Numbered from the stretch's first letter, positions 11,803 through 32,800 are shown. The stretch is DNA of 64,000 nt from Magicicada septendecula (GCA_034769895.1 CM068373.1:201170134-201234133), one strand, 5' to 3'. Translations and numbers: made by a program. The notes: a model not told the origin generated them from the sequence alone.

Positions 11803-13169
11803 TAAAAGGATACTGGGTGGGAAGGGCAGACTGTTGATTTATGCACTCAGTTTAGTCGGTACTAAAGATGACATCTCTTTATTACATAATGAGATTAATT
11901 TCTCTATTTAAAGTTCTCAACATATATGGTTCAACAGCTTACAGTTTACAATATGATTATATATTTTATTCTTTCACAAGGGCCCTCAAAATAAGATGTA
12001 CATCAATTTAATTTATTCCACGGATCCGGGATTGAATATAGTATGTTAATAATGGTCACTTCGCCATATACAATCTTGAAAATTGTGCCATTAGAAGAAT
12101 GGACTTTATTAATCGTTTTAAAACAATAAATCTTTCAGTTTAAACTTTTACTCTTTTACTACAAACAGTTTTATTAGATTACAGACTACATGTTACATAT
12201 AATGTCTGTCTTTTAAAGTCTTAAAGTGGTGAGTTAAATTGTCTTTTGTTGGTTATAATTTTAGTATCTCATAACCATGGAAGACAAGCCTCCATGTCAC
12301 CTGTGCTTTCTGTAGTTGATGCAGATTTGGCTCTTCGGTCCTCGGTGTGTTTCCTGAAGGTCTGTCGTTACCTTAGTATCCGGTGAAGGTGAAGTTCCTG
12401 AAGTATGTTAAATCATTCTGGGTGTGGTACTCTCTTCTTAGATGACTGTAGTAATTCTAGTTGTTAGAATAAATAAAGCGAAAGTTTGTTTCACTGGTAT
12501 TCACTTCACATGATTATTTATTAGTTGAATTTCACCTCATGGTTCTAGTACTGTATAGATTACATAGTTTCTTATTTAAGAATTGATAGAGATGTCATCG
12601 GCGCACGATTTAGTTATTTAAATATTCTTTACCGAACATTCACATATTTGTATCCGTGTCGCGGACCAACGCTGTGCGCAGCTTACGGCGTGAGCGCTCC
12701 ATTGCAAGTGGGTAAAATAGTTTAGGGATGAGAGTAGTAATCTCGCGACATTTACTATTCAGCATAAAAGTAGTTCCATGTTCCTTCTTTATTTAAAGGA
12801 TTAAAGTATGACTAATTAAACAGAGATATTCTTAGTTACAGACGTTATTAAAGTACATTACAGTGGTCTTGTTTAATTATTTAAATAAGGTCAAAATTTA
12901 CAAGTATATTTAGTTTGTTTAGGGGTCGGAAATCAAGTTAATTCTGGTTAGCGCATCTCTATGCAGGATTAATTAACAAGGTTTACCCTTTCTGTACAAT
13001 CGTATTCCTTTTTATTGTATTATTACAACTCTTTATTAAATATTATTATTATAAAATGATAGCAATAAGATTTAGTTTAAATGTGCGATTTTATTAAAAA
13101 TTTAAAATTTCTCAGCGTACACATTACCTATTTATTAATTACCATATTTTTATTAATGAAATCGTCACA

Positions 13170-13342
13170 CTATTATAGAATTCGTGGGTCTCCGAGCGAA
13201 ATGTTATTCGTTCCTTGTGGCCCACGAAGATCCTACCAACGAGTGTCAAAAACGTGTATGTAAAGGTGTACCTCGAGTTGCGATTAAGAGAAGTCTACGA
13301 CACGATATGTATCGCAAGTGTCTCACTGATCATTGCCACAAA

Positions 13343-13355
<13 letters not shown>
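13170..13355 (+). pseudogene. DNA polymerase B C-terminal fragment (Polinton type)
   Basis: After the second CTATTATA repeat the frame reads IIEFVGLRAKCYSFLVAH and, about 20 residues on, KGVPRVAIKRSLRHDMYRKC, then a TGA at about 13353. This is the C-terminal thumb-side block that follows the GLFKDE segment in Polinton polymerases. It continues the phase of the fragment ending at 10772. Together the two pieces represent roughly the last 140 residues of an enzyme usually over 1000 residues long. Confidence 0.75.
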
Positions 13356-14640
<1,285 letters not shown>

Positions 14641-17600
14641 CATCATTCCCATACAGTTTGATGCTTTATGATTTTTGTGTAAATTATGAGCTATGTAAAA
14701 AAGGTCTATATATACAAATAATAATATTATGGAAACAAAATTGTCTATGAGCATGAATTTACAGGCTTCTCACGTACAAGATTCATAATTTTAGCTATAT
14801 ACGAAATACTTTCGTATCGCTAATTTCTTAAGATATAATCGTTGAGAAAGCTTTTTTCTAGCACAGTCAATGACCTCTTGAGTTATGCTGTTGTTGTAAT
14901 CATATGGAATTCATAATGTTTACTGGTTCGTTTGTTTTCCTAATTTGACTAATGTATGAAAATAAAAACATTCCAACACAGACAATGACCCCCTCGGGTA
15001 TATGTCTTACATCAACTACTGTAACCCCGCTTTAACTTAGACTGGTAAAAAAAAAATTATTTTTTTTTTTTCTAAAGAGGGGCCCCAAGATAATTAAAAC
15101 TAGACCAAAGCCTAGAGAAGCCAAAAATGCGCTGGATCCAGTGAGACGGGACTTGCAATTAAAACTCACAAAATTAACACTCAATAAAATCCTTTTATTA
15201 TTCTATCTCCTTTCTAAATTGTCATCAGAAATTAAATGTATATATAACCCTATGTTTTATATTTTCCTTTTATAAGCCTTATATCTAACTCCCCCAAAAA
15301 TACACACAAATGTACAATACATATTGAACCCCACAAAATACACACACGAATATACAATACATCTACATGTTCCACAATACAGGACAATTATAACATATAT
15401 CTCTTGCCACACCCTTTTCTACCCCCATGAGGTACATCATTCATAATTTATGAAAATCCATGTCAGGTTTTAATTCTTAATATGTGCATAACACATTACA
15501 TGTGTATCTGATTATATCTGCAACACCAGTAGTCCCCAGGACATAATAAATTCAAAATTTGGCCAAGTGCCTAATACTATTATAAAATGCTGCCACACTG
15601 GGCACTTAGACTGGGAGAAATAAAATTTAGAATACAGTGAACACCCCAGTTATCATAATTAATTAAGAGAATTTAAATTTTGATAAATATTGTTAAGTTT
15701 TGAAAATAGTAATGTGTCATGAACCTTATAACCCTTTTAAAAGTAATTTTGGCCCAGAGACCGACATGTTCATAGGCATGACAGAGCATAACTCAACCTG
15801 TCTCAACAGCATGTTTAACTCTGCATGGACATGCACCCGTACAGGATTAAACTTGTAACCCGACTTAACTACCAAAGAAATTTCTATGGCTATATAATCC
15901 AAATTGAATTTAAAAATGAGAAATTAATATATAAAATGAACACTAAATTGAAACAGAGAAATGACAAGTTGATTGAATGAATAAGTAGCAGTAATGAAAC
16001 CCTTGTACTGAAAATAAGAAGGAATTGCACGTTTGAATGGTAAGCAGCCACAGATGCATGTCAGCCCCTGAGCTCACAGATTATACAACAAATTAATACA
16101 ATTTACAAAAGATTCCCCTCCCAGTTCACGCACTATTCTGTCCCGTAAATCGGGGACCCAATTAAAATGTTTAAAACTTAAAAGTCATGTTGTTGAGTGA
16201 TTGAATGTCCACTGGCTCTAGTGAGTTACATCACAATGTGTAAAAAATATATAACATGGATTGAGTTCACCTTAATTTTTCCATGGGTGTGAAGTGGTGA
16301 TCATCTGGCTTTCATGATAGGGTGTTTGTGTTAGTCGTCGCCATTCTGCTCCGGCAGATGAAGTTGAGAGAGGGAGAGTCTGGATATTACATGTTCAGGG
16401 TGGAGCTGGTTCCCCTTTCTTCAGCGAAGGACCCTGATCATACAACATATTATCAGCTAGAGTTCACAAAACAATTCCCTTAGAACTTCACCCGCACCAA
16501 AACCTATATACAAAACTAACACAGCTTTAGGGCTATTTAAAAAATGATCTTTGACACACTTGACAAGGTTATATGGCCAACAGGCCCTATTTGAAAACAT
16601 TTAGTTCTGTTAAATTTCATATTAATAAACTTTACCCATGTGGGTTAACATAATTCAATTTTGATTATCTAATAATTCGGCTTGTTATAATTTTAATAAA
16701 ATTTATACATAGTCTGATTTTTACCACGTGGTCTGAAAGGTTACTTGATTACAATCATTTCTATAGCTATTGAACAAATACCTTTTGGCATTTACATTCT
16801 TCTCAATTCTGGTGCCTTGGTTAAGATTACTGTTATTAATATAGTTTTACTATATTACAAAAAAAATTGCATCTAACTTACTCAGAATTACGCATTGCAC
16901 AACTCGCCACGTGTGGCGTAAAAGGTTATCAGAATTTACTTACTGTGGCCTATTTAAACAAATTTTTCATTCGTAAAACTTTAAATAGATGTATATAATA
17001 ATATTGCTGTAACTTACCGCAGATCTGTATAGATTTAGCCTGCCATAGATTGAAGATGGTGCAACAAATTTGTTCTTCTCTACCGGAGTAGATATACAGC
17101 GAAGCTAACACCACAACGGTCGGCCAGAGATAAAATTTCTAGAAACGTAGTTCCGCTTTGTGAACTCGCAAACCGTGGCTCTCGCTAGAGGGCAGCACCA
17201 ATCAAGCACCGCTCTTAAAGGTATCACAGTTGCAGTATTGATACGCAACTCAACAGCAAAACGCAGTACCGCATTTAACGTCTATTTTTTGACTTTAAAT
17301 ACTGAATAATCGCCGATCTACATTAGAACGGCACACAACTTTCAAACGTGTACGCAAGCTACCCTCCTACCCTACCCTTCCGTCGTATGATATATATACA
17401 CAAGAAGACTTGTCACTATTTCTCATTTGCATGATACACTGCACTCATCGTGAAATCGACTATTGTGTGTATATAACAACATTTAACAGGTAAGTAAAAA
17501 GATTTGAATATGTTAATAAGTGAACATAATTTTATTGAATATACAGATTTTATTTAAATTGAGCTTATAGTCGTCTATTTTGATTTTGGTCTGTTGCCTA

Positions 17601-18021
17601 ATGAAGCACTTGTGCTTAGGTCGGTTACTGATGTCTCTCGATAAGAACAGGGTTTTTGGTGGGTACGATGTTTGATAGGGTTTGACGGATATTTTTTTAT
17701 GTGTTTGCGGATTTCCAATTCTATGTGTTCTAAATACGCTGTCCTGTTTTTTTTTTTTAATTTATTCAGGTATTAATCTGTTTTGTTTAAAAGTTTGATC
17801 TATGTACGTGACCATGTAAAACTAGTTTAGATATATTTTCATACTTATGTCAGTTTGGTTATATTTTCATTAACAATTTCTACTGAATTAATGTGTGCAC
17901 TAGGGCTGATACTAACCGAATGAAATATTTGCAGACGGACAATGGGAAGGCATACTATGACTAATGTACGAAAATACTTTCAGTATCGCAAATTTCTGAA
18001 AGCTTTCCACTGTGTGTACAA
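14641..18021. other. Polinton core, non-coding, with a possible foreign block at about 15,005-17,390
   Basis: No gene is recognisable. 14,860-15,000 carries two copies of the TCAATGACC motif also found in the arms. From about 15,005 to 17,390 the sequence lacks microsatellites and arm-type repeats and contains A9 and T12 runs, suggesting a separate inserted repeat, but no terminal repeats or duplication could be fixed. From 17,430 pieces resembling the left arm return in plus orientation (CATCGTGAAATCGACTATTG, TACAGATTTTATTTAAA, ACTAGTTTAGATATATTTTC). Confidence 0.5.
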
Positions 18022-23473
<5,452 letters not shown>

Positions 23474-23479
23474 AATGAA
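23474..23479. repeat. Target-site duplication AATGAA (right)
   Basis: Exact copy of 4876-4881, directly after the CT terminus. Confidence 0.9.
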
Positions 23480-24876
23480 AACAGTGTAAGAATTGTTTAC
23501 TACTTAAATTATCTAATAATAATTCTTGTAATTACTACAGAAAACAAACCAGATCTACTACGTATAGTTAATAATATAAAAATGATAACCTCCCAAACTT
23601 TATTCCAGGGTTGACTGCTTTCTTCCATTCTTTAAGGGCATCGTCGTTGCCGATGGTTGTTCACGTCGATTCAGTAAATAATCACTTAAGTCTCCACTGC
23701 TTCCTTAGTACAAATAAATTGCTATTTTCTATAGACATTAATTGGTATATGAAAAATTGTATATTTTAAGATGCGCATTGTTCAACCCCTTTAGTCCTTT
23801 TCGTACGTTTGCAGCTAATTTATAAAATTATAGTAAGTATATTAGTGCAGAACATTTTAAATTTCAATTGAACTAATTATATTTGAAAATGGTTTATAAA
23901 TGTGGCCTGTTATAAGCATAAAACAAGAATTGATTCTGTATAAATTTTTACTGAACGCGTATTATAAAAATGTCGTTTAGTATTCACAATTCGAATACGT
24001 CAATAAGATGTGAAAAAAATTAATATTTCGTGAATAAAAGACGGAAAAACTAACCTAAACCTCTGTACTCAAATATTGTATTTGAAAACAATGTATCTTT
24101 GTCGATTTTAGAAGACAATTACCATTATCAAACAAATGATTTCAAGTGGAGAAAAAATGTGCCAAAACTCTGTGGTAAGGAAAATTTACATAAAACTTAT
24201 TTCCAATATTTTTTAAATTTGATTTGTTGGAGGTATTAATATTTACAACTCTACTCAAAAGTAGAAGTATACGCAGAAGACAAAAGGCTTTTTTTGTGAA
24301 TACTAGAAAAAAAAATAAAACTAATAGATGTTTGTGCTGTTTTTTAATTAACAAAGAACAAACATATATTCATGTGAGCCAAACTATGATTTTAACCCAA
24401 ATGAAATTAAGAAGCAAAACAGGAATATAAATGAAATCATATCGTAATTTTTCGTATAGGTTTATACTGTCACACCGCGTGTGTGAGAAGTAATGTAATG
24501 TAACATATTAGTGTAATGTAACATTAGTATACGTTAAAAATTAACAGCTTTTTCTAACAATCAAACTGATGGAATTGAATAAGTTTTTTGAAACGAATCA
24601 ATTATTAAAATCAATGGCATCATTACAAACCAAATGCAGCAGCATGTTCACTGTATATTTTTAAACTTAAAAATATTACAAATTCATGGTCTAGTAATAC
24701 GGCACACGAAATACATTTTTCTCTATTACGTTATGTTTCTAGGACATTTTGGTTTGCGTACACGCTTTTGCACTCTGTACAAAGTAGTGACACTGTGCAA
24801 AACCAGTTTATACTAGACAGGTGGAACGCCAGTGCAGCGTTGTGATATACCTGTTTGTAATCTCTCTCTCTCTCTC

Positions 24877-24948
<72 letters not shown>

Positions 24949-25912
24949 AAACATTATTTCCACAAACCCGTACTTTCTCCTAGTCACAAAATCCTATTGG
25001 GATGGATGTAATTGAAATTAAACTATGAAACAATCAAAAAAGTAAAGTATCAATAGACATTAAACAAAAACTACTATAAAAGTAGTCTGATTTGTTTGTG
25101 TATGCATAAGGGGAGCAAACAATATTATAGGAAGCAGGAAACGGAAACGCGGTAAACGTACGCGGACGCGGAGTTGTCCGCATACGTCAGTAATAGCACA
25201 TTACTACCTATGCTGGGTGTTGAAGCAGCATACTGCATAAGCTGGGTAAGCTGGGACTGTTTGGAGACTTTCAGTGAACGATAACATTTTTCAACAATAT
25301 TACATGTATTTTCATTATAAGAAATGAGTAAAGTTAAGCTTGTCTCATGGGAAATTTACAACAGGAGACATTAGTACCTTTTGTATCTTTGCACGAGGTT
25401 CTGATGCGCTTGTTTTTGTGTGCTTCACGTTACACAAGTTAAAATTTAAATAAATTCTAGTTTCTAATTAATATGAGCTTATTGATGAATAAGGGAAAGA
25501 CAGTAAACATTAAAAAATAAATTTTTAAAGTTACGACCGGTTATAGAAATTAAAAAAAAAATTAACCAGATATATTTCAGTAAAACTTGGTACTACTTAC
25601 AGCCAAGACAAAAATAAGTTTTTAGCTTCTACATCGACTCAGTCTGTTGCAGTGAACACGTAAGAGAAAAAAGACAGTGTGACAACAATGGGCGCTTATA
25701 ACTAGTGTCGGACATATTAGTTTCCTTGAATCCCTAACGGCTCAATTACCCTGCACGTGTCTCCTAATCTGCTTCAGTGGAACGAAAGCAATTTATTACA
25801 TCACTTTGTATCGTTATAGTTTAGTTCAAAATTTAGGCATTTTGATAACTAAATAGAATGACAGATTTAAAGTACTGTAATAACAGTGCTTAAAATATTA
25901 TAAAAATTGTAA
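23480..25912. other. Non-coding region with a CT microsatellite
   Basis: AT-rich DNA without a recognisable gene. A CT array of about 85 bases lies at 24861-24945. A short GC-richer patch near 25,130-25,260 has no coding signal. Confidence 0.6.
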
Positions 25913-26272
25913 TCAACGAAAGTAGACTTTAGCTACGATGGAATGAACAGTTCCCACGCTGATGCTCAACATTTGAGGAAGTTCTCCAAATTCGATGCGC
26001 CTATTTGCGCCTAAAGCAGTTTCCAGCTGTCTCATATTTTCATCTGATGCTGCAACACGTGCAAATCCGGGGTGGACCATATCTTTACTGTATTCTCTTC
26101 CTTGTTGAAATGTATTGCACAAATCAACCACTGCCGTATGAGAATAACTATAGTCACTATATACAACTTTCATTCTCATATAAATTTCCATTGGCTGACA
26201 CCCCTCAGCGGCCAAAAACTGAATAACGGCACGCAGATTATGTTTTGATGGATTTTCTGTCATAAATGCCAT
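25913..26272 (-). pseudogene. mariner-family transposase N-terminal fragment
   Basis: About 119 residues on the minus strand, starting at the ATG at 26272 (MAFMTENPSKHNLRAVIQFL). The layout follows the N-terminal DNA-binding part of mariner-type transposases and of host proteins derived from them: a first helix-turn-helix (RAVIQFLAAEGCQPMEIYMR), a linker with a degenerate GR-type hook (HPGFARVAASDEN), then a second helix-turn-helix (ELPQMLSISVGTVHSIVAKV). The frame stops before any catalytic block, and no inverted termini or TA duplication are evident. The helices are more diverged than in the copy at 10.9 kb, so this is an older and different lineage. A domesticated DNA-binding gene cannot be excluded but nothing supports one. 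Confidence 0.6.
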
Positions 26273-29200
26273 TTTTCAACCCAGTCACAACGCCTAGAAA
26301 AGAACAAACTACAAACATTTTTGACAGACGAATCTAGTAGTTGAACAGACAATATAAACAAATGAATTCCGTTGCCATGGCGACGAAGTCATGGCTGCGC
26401 AGATCAAACGTGTTTCTATTGAAGAATCCTCGAATTTCTTATAATTTGTATAACAATTTCTTTAATTTCTAATAATTTTTCTACAATGGTGTGCAACAGT
26501 GTTAATTCTGTGTAATAAAATAGCAATATCGACAAAAGTTTATTCTTGACAGAGACGCAGAACAGCTACCAGAAATGATAATAAAAGTAGAAAATAGCAT
26601 TACATGTTTGTGTCAATAGGCATTTGTAGATTTTGATTTTATTACGTCTGTGCATAAGATAAATATGTACATTTTTTTTATTAACACCATATTTGCATCG
26701 TCTGTAACAGTGAGCACTAAAATGCTTATGGAATGCACTACTTGTATGATTGTCAAACCTAAGCGTGACACGTGAGAAAAATCTTACGTATTACGTGTGA
26801 GTATTTCTTAATAATACAATACCATATCATAATATAAGATATTATAGTTTGTATACGTAAAGAAAATATTAGGCTTCTAGTGCAGTTTGGAGCCAACCAA
26901 ATATCAACGAAAATTGTGTAAAAAAACTTCCGAAAACAAATAATACTCCATAAATGTTAAGGTATAATATACAGAAATACTACCGTATTGCTTACCTTTT
27001 ATACCTGTCTGTTTATTTTCCTCTTCACACACTTACTCGAAACAAACTTTGTACATAGAAATTGTATGTCTAACTTAGGCGCGGTACTGAGGATGTATCA
27101 ATTTTATTAAAAATATAAGTTACTTTAATAGAGAGGCAATTAGACAATTATAGAGATGAAAATCAATTAACACCATGTAACGACAAAACTGGATGAAACT
27201 TACTGTAGTGTTGCTGCAGAGAAATTAATCTGATAGAACACAGTCACAGCACGCTACAGCAACTTTGTGTACACATAAGAAAGAGCAAAAGCAATTAAAT
27301 CTAGTTTGAAATCTCTGTTTTTAAAAAATAGTCCATTTACGGAATTGTGTCAAGTTGAAAACAATTAATTTATAGATGCGGTATTACACTTGTTGGCTTC
27401 AGAGTGCAGAACAATCCAAACGTGATCGTTTTATTTTGTAATCCGAAAGCTTTAAAATAGAGTTTACTTGCAAAATTAATTAAGGTATAACCAATAAAGT
27501 TACGTCAGACAAGAAGAATTTGTAATGAAACCTTTTGTTCCTTTGCTTTAAAGCAGTGAAATATTATTTTGTAATATTAGTGGTGTTACCTTTAACAGTA
27601 TTTACTCAGAAATATCCTCTCTAATGCAACACCCTAAATTTCGTGATAAATTATTTGAAAGGCAAGTCTTTATTTCCATATTGGATTATTGGCGTCAACA
27701 ACAGAACGTTGTTAGACTTTGTAGACTGATGTAATACTGCATTTGTGTTCATAAATACTGGTAAGCGTTAGTCATTTGCAAAGATTTTACTCACTTTGAC
27801 TTCCTGTCTTTATATATTTTGTTCTAGCCCAGAGTCAAACAGAAGACGATACAAAATTTTGGAACAAAAGTCTTGCAAAAAGGGTTCTTAAGACCACTTA
27901 AGAAAGTAAAGAAGGAAAGAAATTAAGTTGCACAGAAAAGCAACAATCATTGAAGATGATATCAGAGAACGTAATTAGAAGAGAAAAACGAAAATATAAT
28001 ATAAACGTATTAATATACATAATAATTGCTCATTTATATGCACATATTAATGTGCATATAAATATGCACATATTATCATCAGCTTCAGTTTCAGAATATA
28101 CCCACCAATTACTCCTACTATATTCATGATAACTATCTATTTACCACGACACACATAATACAGGAATGGTGTTTGATAACAATAAAACACAACGAGTATC
28201 CTGAGTGTATTACATAACAAGTATTACATAAACTGACATAAATATATGCAGTCTTTTAAGTGCTATGGTAGTAGGCCTATATTTGTTGTATACTGTGTAC
28301 TATGCTAGGTAGGCCTATACGTTACCTAGTATTCCACTTACTAGTACATGCTGTGTATTATTTTAATGCATATTAACGGATATTAACACGCACATGTACA
28401 CGGATGGTTGTTTGTTGTCCATACTTAGGTCTGTATGTGTTGTTCCGTGTGTGTTTTCGTCTTATTTTTTACATACGTTTTTATGTTTCAAAGCTACATT
28501 TGTTTTATATAACTTAAATCTTATGCACTCAATATTGATTTTTATTGTGTCCTTGAATTAAAAAAAAAGTGTACTTTGAATTTTATGAGCTTTTTCTTGA
28601 CGCATGGTTATTCTAAAGTAGAACGAATACATTTTAATATCTAGGAGAGATAAACAAGCGTGATGTAAAAAAAAAACGAAGCATAAGAGCTTTATATGAG
28701 AAAGTGAAGAAGGAAAGTTTGCAGACAAAGGCATAATATAGAAAGGAGTGAAATACATAATGTCTAAATGCATACCTTTTGTTGAAGGAAATATTACGTG
28801 ATTTGTGTTTATCAGTTACACTTTAAACAAAATTATTTCCCCTTTATAAAACTTGTATATCTTATGTATTTTATGAGCTTTCTATTCACTTGATCTGCTG
28901 AAGAATATTTTTCAGAATTTAAATACTCTCGGCGGCTTCTATTTTTGTATTAATTAAAATTTACATTACAATATGAAGTTTAAATATAATATAATAAATA
29001 ATATTAAATATAATAATAAGAAGAGTTGGGCTACCGAGAATCTCATGGCTGAGAAATTTAAGGACATGATTTGGCATGAATACAACTGACTTTTTCCGTG
29101 CAGCAGTACAGAAAGTTAAAATAGTCTGTATGATATCCAACACTCGAAACGGGTAGGAATTACCAGAAGAAAGAAGTATAATATAAAACAAGTGATAATT

Positions 29201-29640
29201 CTCTTTGAGCATGACTTTTAAGTAGAAAAATGAAAATCGAAAAATGTAGTAAATCAGTCACAAGAAATGTACGTGATAATATTTTATTCACTTTCTATTC
29301 TCACAATTATTAATTTACGATAAGAGAATATGTAAATAAAGAATAACTATACAATTCGAAGTATTTAGTGCAACGTACAAAATTCTTGTTTGATTACGTA
29401 TGGGAACTGATGCAAAGTAATAATAAGAAAGTCAAATGATCAGTACGACTACTAAATGACATTCACTATTTTGGTCATCAGGCACTTTCAGCATATGTTA
29501 GAAGACATTTTATTGAAACAACAAATATGAAATTGCATACTTGCAAAACAATTTGCTTTGCTTTGGTGGTTTTCAGAAATTCACATTATTTGTGGCAGAT
29601 TTAGATTACGGAACTTATCGTTGCTGAAATCAGTATTTTC
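26273..29640. other. Non-coding AT-rich region
   Basis: No gene seen. A small hairpin sequence, TATATGCAC and GTGCATATA separated by eight bases, sits at about 28,034-28,060 and its left half is repeated just after it. Confidence 0.55.
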
Positions 29641-29855
29641 CAAAATTATTTACAGACATCCACTGACAACACTACGTAACAGTAAAACAAAGAGATCGAT
29701 AAAATAAAGACAAACAAGAAAACAAAGATGATGTTTGTCTACGGAGGAAGTTGTAATCAGATCTGTAATTTTAAGTATCTTTATGTCGTCTCTTGCATTG
29801 TGCAAACAAAGGTATGCGTGCAGAAGAATATAGGAATGTGGCGAAGTGATGTCAG
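29640..29855 (-). mobile_element. Remnant similar to the region 3' of the gypsy fragment at 51 kb
   Basis: The reverse complement matches 50,985-51,185 over about 200 bases with many substitutions. Shared landmarks are ACTTCGCCACATTCC, ACTTAAAATTACAGATCTGA and GTTTTATC-like pyrimidine stretches. That region follows a gypsy integrase gene, so this is probably an LTR fragment of the same or a related family in the opposite orientation. Confidence 0.5.
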
Positions 29856-32800
29856 GTAAGCATTCTCTAGCAAGCAGCTTTTGCAGTCGACAGAAAACTC
29901 CTACTATTCGGATCGCGATTAATACGGCACTAGAAAACTGAGACATCAAGATATACAATGACGTAGTCGAGTATATTATTATTATAACGGGATTACATCT
30001 TTTACTCAGAGTTCTCATCAGTTAGGAAATTTGATAGAGATTTCATGTTAGTTTCACCAAGTTTCATACTTCCTAAGAGCGTAAAATAGTTTATGTTATT
30101 TCTCATTTACTATTAAAAAGTTATGTTCCTGGCATGTTTCTTTCAATCTGGATTCACTAAATTAAACTTGTTAGAGCCATGTCATATATAAAACACGTAC
30201 AGGAATAGAATAATATTTTATTAACAACAGCTAAGAAAATAGGAAGAGTCTGGAATTAGTTTACATTATGTTAAATACAGCATATTTATAAGAAAAAAAC
30301 AAATATATAAATAAAAGTTTAAAGTGTCTACTTTAAAGTTATTAAAGTATAATTTGTTTTTGTTTAACTCTTTTCCTGCCTAGGCAAAACGATAAGGCCC
30401 GCAGAATGCCTCTCAGAGTAACGATGCTGCAATTATTTTATATGCTGTGAAAAAAAAAACATTACATACAATATTTGTTGTATCATAAATACTTAGTATC
30501 CTATACAAGTTATACTTTTGTTGCGTCTTGGTTCAGGAACAGGAACTTCATGACACTGTAAAGGCTTGTCAGAAAACTCTACAGTCAGTATCAGTGTGTT
30601 AAGTTGCAATTATCACATTTTAATACAGAGTGATGAACTGAAAATTTATAATATCCAATTGAAATCTGTAAAGTATAAGTAGGTACATAATGGTTATGTA
30701 GTAGATTAGGTATGATCAAAATTTCTAATATTTTCTCTTCCAAACATTCAACATTCTTCGTCTGCAATCACATAATACCTAGTAATCAATCGACGTTCTC
30801 TACTCAGTACTACGCAATTTCTTTTATTTAATTTTATAAAAGTATTGAAATTAAATTTTAGACCAACTATTATTTGTAATATTGCTTGCGTATCGCCGAT
30901 ACAACACACACACACACACACACTTATTTATGTGTATATAAGGCAACGCAAAGTATGATAATAGTATAGACGTAATAATATAGTTCTATGACTGTAGCAC
31001 TTGCTACAAAATTGAGGTAAACTTTGTTTGTATAACATCTGAGAATGATACAAACTGCAAAACCATGTCATTCCTTTTATTTCTGTCTTCGATGCAAAAT
31101 TATTATACGCACATTATGGAACGAACCATGAAATATTTTAACTCTACAACCGCAATTCTGGTATTCAGATTACTATGTGTACTCTGTTCTCTGTAAGAGA
31201 AACACTGAAAATAAACATTTGTTTGAAAAGTTTGAATGTAGTCAGTGTAAAAATGTCTTTTCTTAAAATTAAAAATTAGTATCAGATTATGGAAGCATCT
31301 TTTATTTAGATTCATTTATGTTGAAGAGATATAAGTGTGATAAACAGAAAGGAAAACCTTCTGAATGGACAGTAGGAGACATTTATTAAAGCAGCAACAA
31401 GCCTGTGAGCGCGCTGTATTACGCCTCCCTGTTTTCTTTAAATATTTAATCTCATTCTCTCATTTACATGACTCTGTTGTATATCACCAATAAAAACAAA
31501 TACTTGCCAAAGCGCGTGTGTTACAAAAACACTTATTTACTAAAGATTTTGTTTATAGCTGCTTATGGTAATAATACATTGTAAATTATAAAACTAGAAC
31601 TCAAAAGCATGTAGTTATTATTATGTAGTTATAGTACAGTTGTTAGGTTTTATTTGTGGTAATACGTTACCTGTATTCAGTTCTTTGATAAACATTTTAT
31701 TAAAAAGATTTGTTGCTACGGAATTTAGTATCGTATATGGAAAGCAAAGTACGTAAGAAATTACCACTAACCAAATATGTTTACTAATCAAGGTAGATGT
31801 GTATAATTAAGTTTGTTGAAATAAGAATTACAAAAAACTAAAATTGATTATACATGTGTATATAACTTTATTCTATGTTAAACTTTGCATAATCAATTTA
31901 AAAAGAAACAAAGATAAACTTAATAAACACATAAATACGAAAAAGTCATGCAACTGAATGAACAAAGGAGACAGTCAAATGGAGGACATAGAAGAGCAGA
32001 TGGGAAAATAATATGAAGATCGAGACAGGAAAAGAAGGTAGGTACATTAATGATATCAAATATGACACCATTTTTTAAATTTTTTTTTATGCAAAACTGT
32101 ATGCGCACGAATAATAGGCATACACGTAAGTAAAAAGTTTATTAAATCGTCTCTTTATTGGGGATAAATAATTTTAATTTGCTTAAATTCATCAACGTGT
32201 AGCTATAAGTAGTTGGTATACATATTAGACAATATGGGCCTGTTATAAATTGTAATAAAGCTGTTAACTGGACATTTATAATTTGTGTCAAACGCTTACA
32301 GTTCAAGAGGCAAGTCTATACTCCAAGTACTTTACGAAACGGACTTATTGATTACCGTTTTTCTGAGCAACCGAATAATGAAAAACAGATTAACTAAGCT
32401 GTGTTATCAGCTGAGCGATGGAGCAAGTTTAATATTATGATTAAACATTTCTATTAGTATTACTATTATGATTAAGTATTGCTGACGTAGTAAAAAAGTG
32501 TACAAATAATAGGCTTATATTCTCATATACCGCTTCAGGTACATTCAAATTTGTTACACTTCTCAGCTTACTTAATCGTGTCTGCCTTCTCAAGTTTTTT
32601 CTGGTCTGTTTACAGTCTTGCATTAATAACGCAGGCCTATATTAATTATTTAGTTCTTTTTTTCTTAAGAAAATTGTACTTCCTTTTCCTTTTTTATTCG
32701 AATATTTGATTCTTTTGTTGTAAAAGTTATCGGACTATGTCATAACGTCTTACCGTGGAAATCTAGACGTTACTCTTTGTCCATAACAGCTATCACTAGG

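Larger units (their letters stand above)
10773..13169. mobile_element. Unclassified 2.4-kb insertion in the polymerase gene
   Basis: This block separates two in-phase parts of the polymerase frame and is flanked by an 8-bp direct repeat. After subtracting the nested mariner it is about 1.48 kb. It begins ACATCTTAACTTGTG and ends AAATCGTCACA. I see no terminal inverted repeats, poly(A) tail or coding frame, so the superfamily is open. 8-bp duplications occur in hAT and P elements, but their terminal motifs are not visible. The part from 11805 to 13169 contains nothing else I recognise. Confidence 0.65.

Noticed and set aside
10773-13169. Insertion as a hAT element because of its 8-bp duplication
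   Set aside because: No CAGTG/TAGGG-type inverted termini and the octamer does not fit the usual hAT target pattern.
28034-28075. Palindrome of TATATGCAC units as a structural RNA or terminator
   Set aside because: Very AT-rich short hairpin with no neighbouring gene; such sequences are expected by chance in DNA of this composition.
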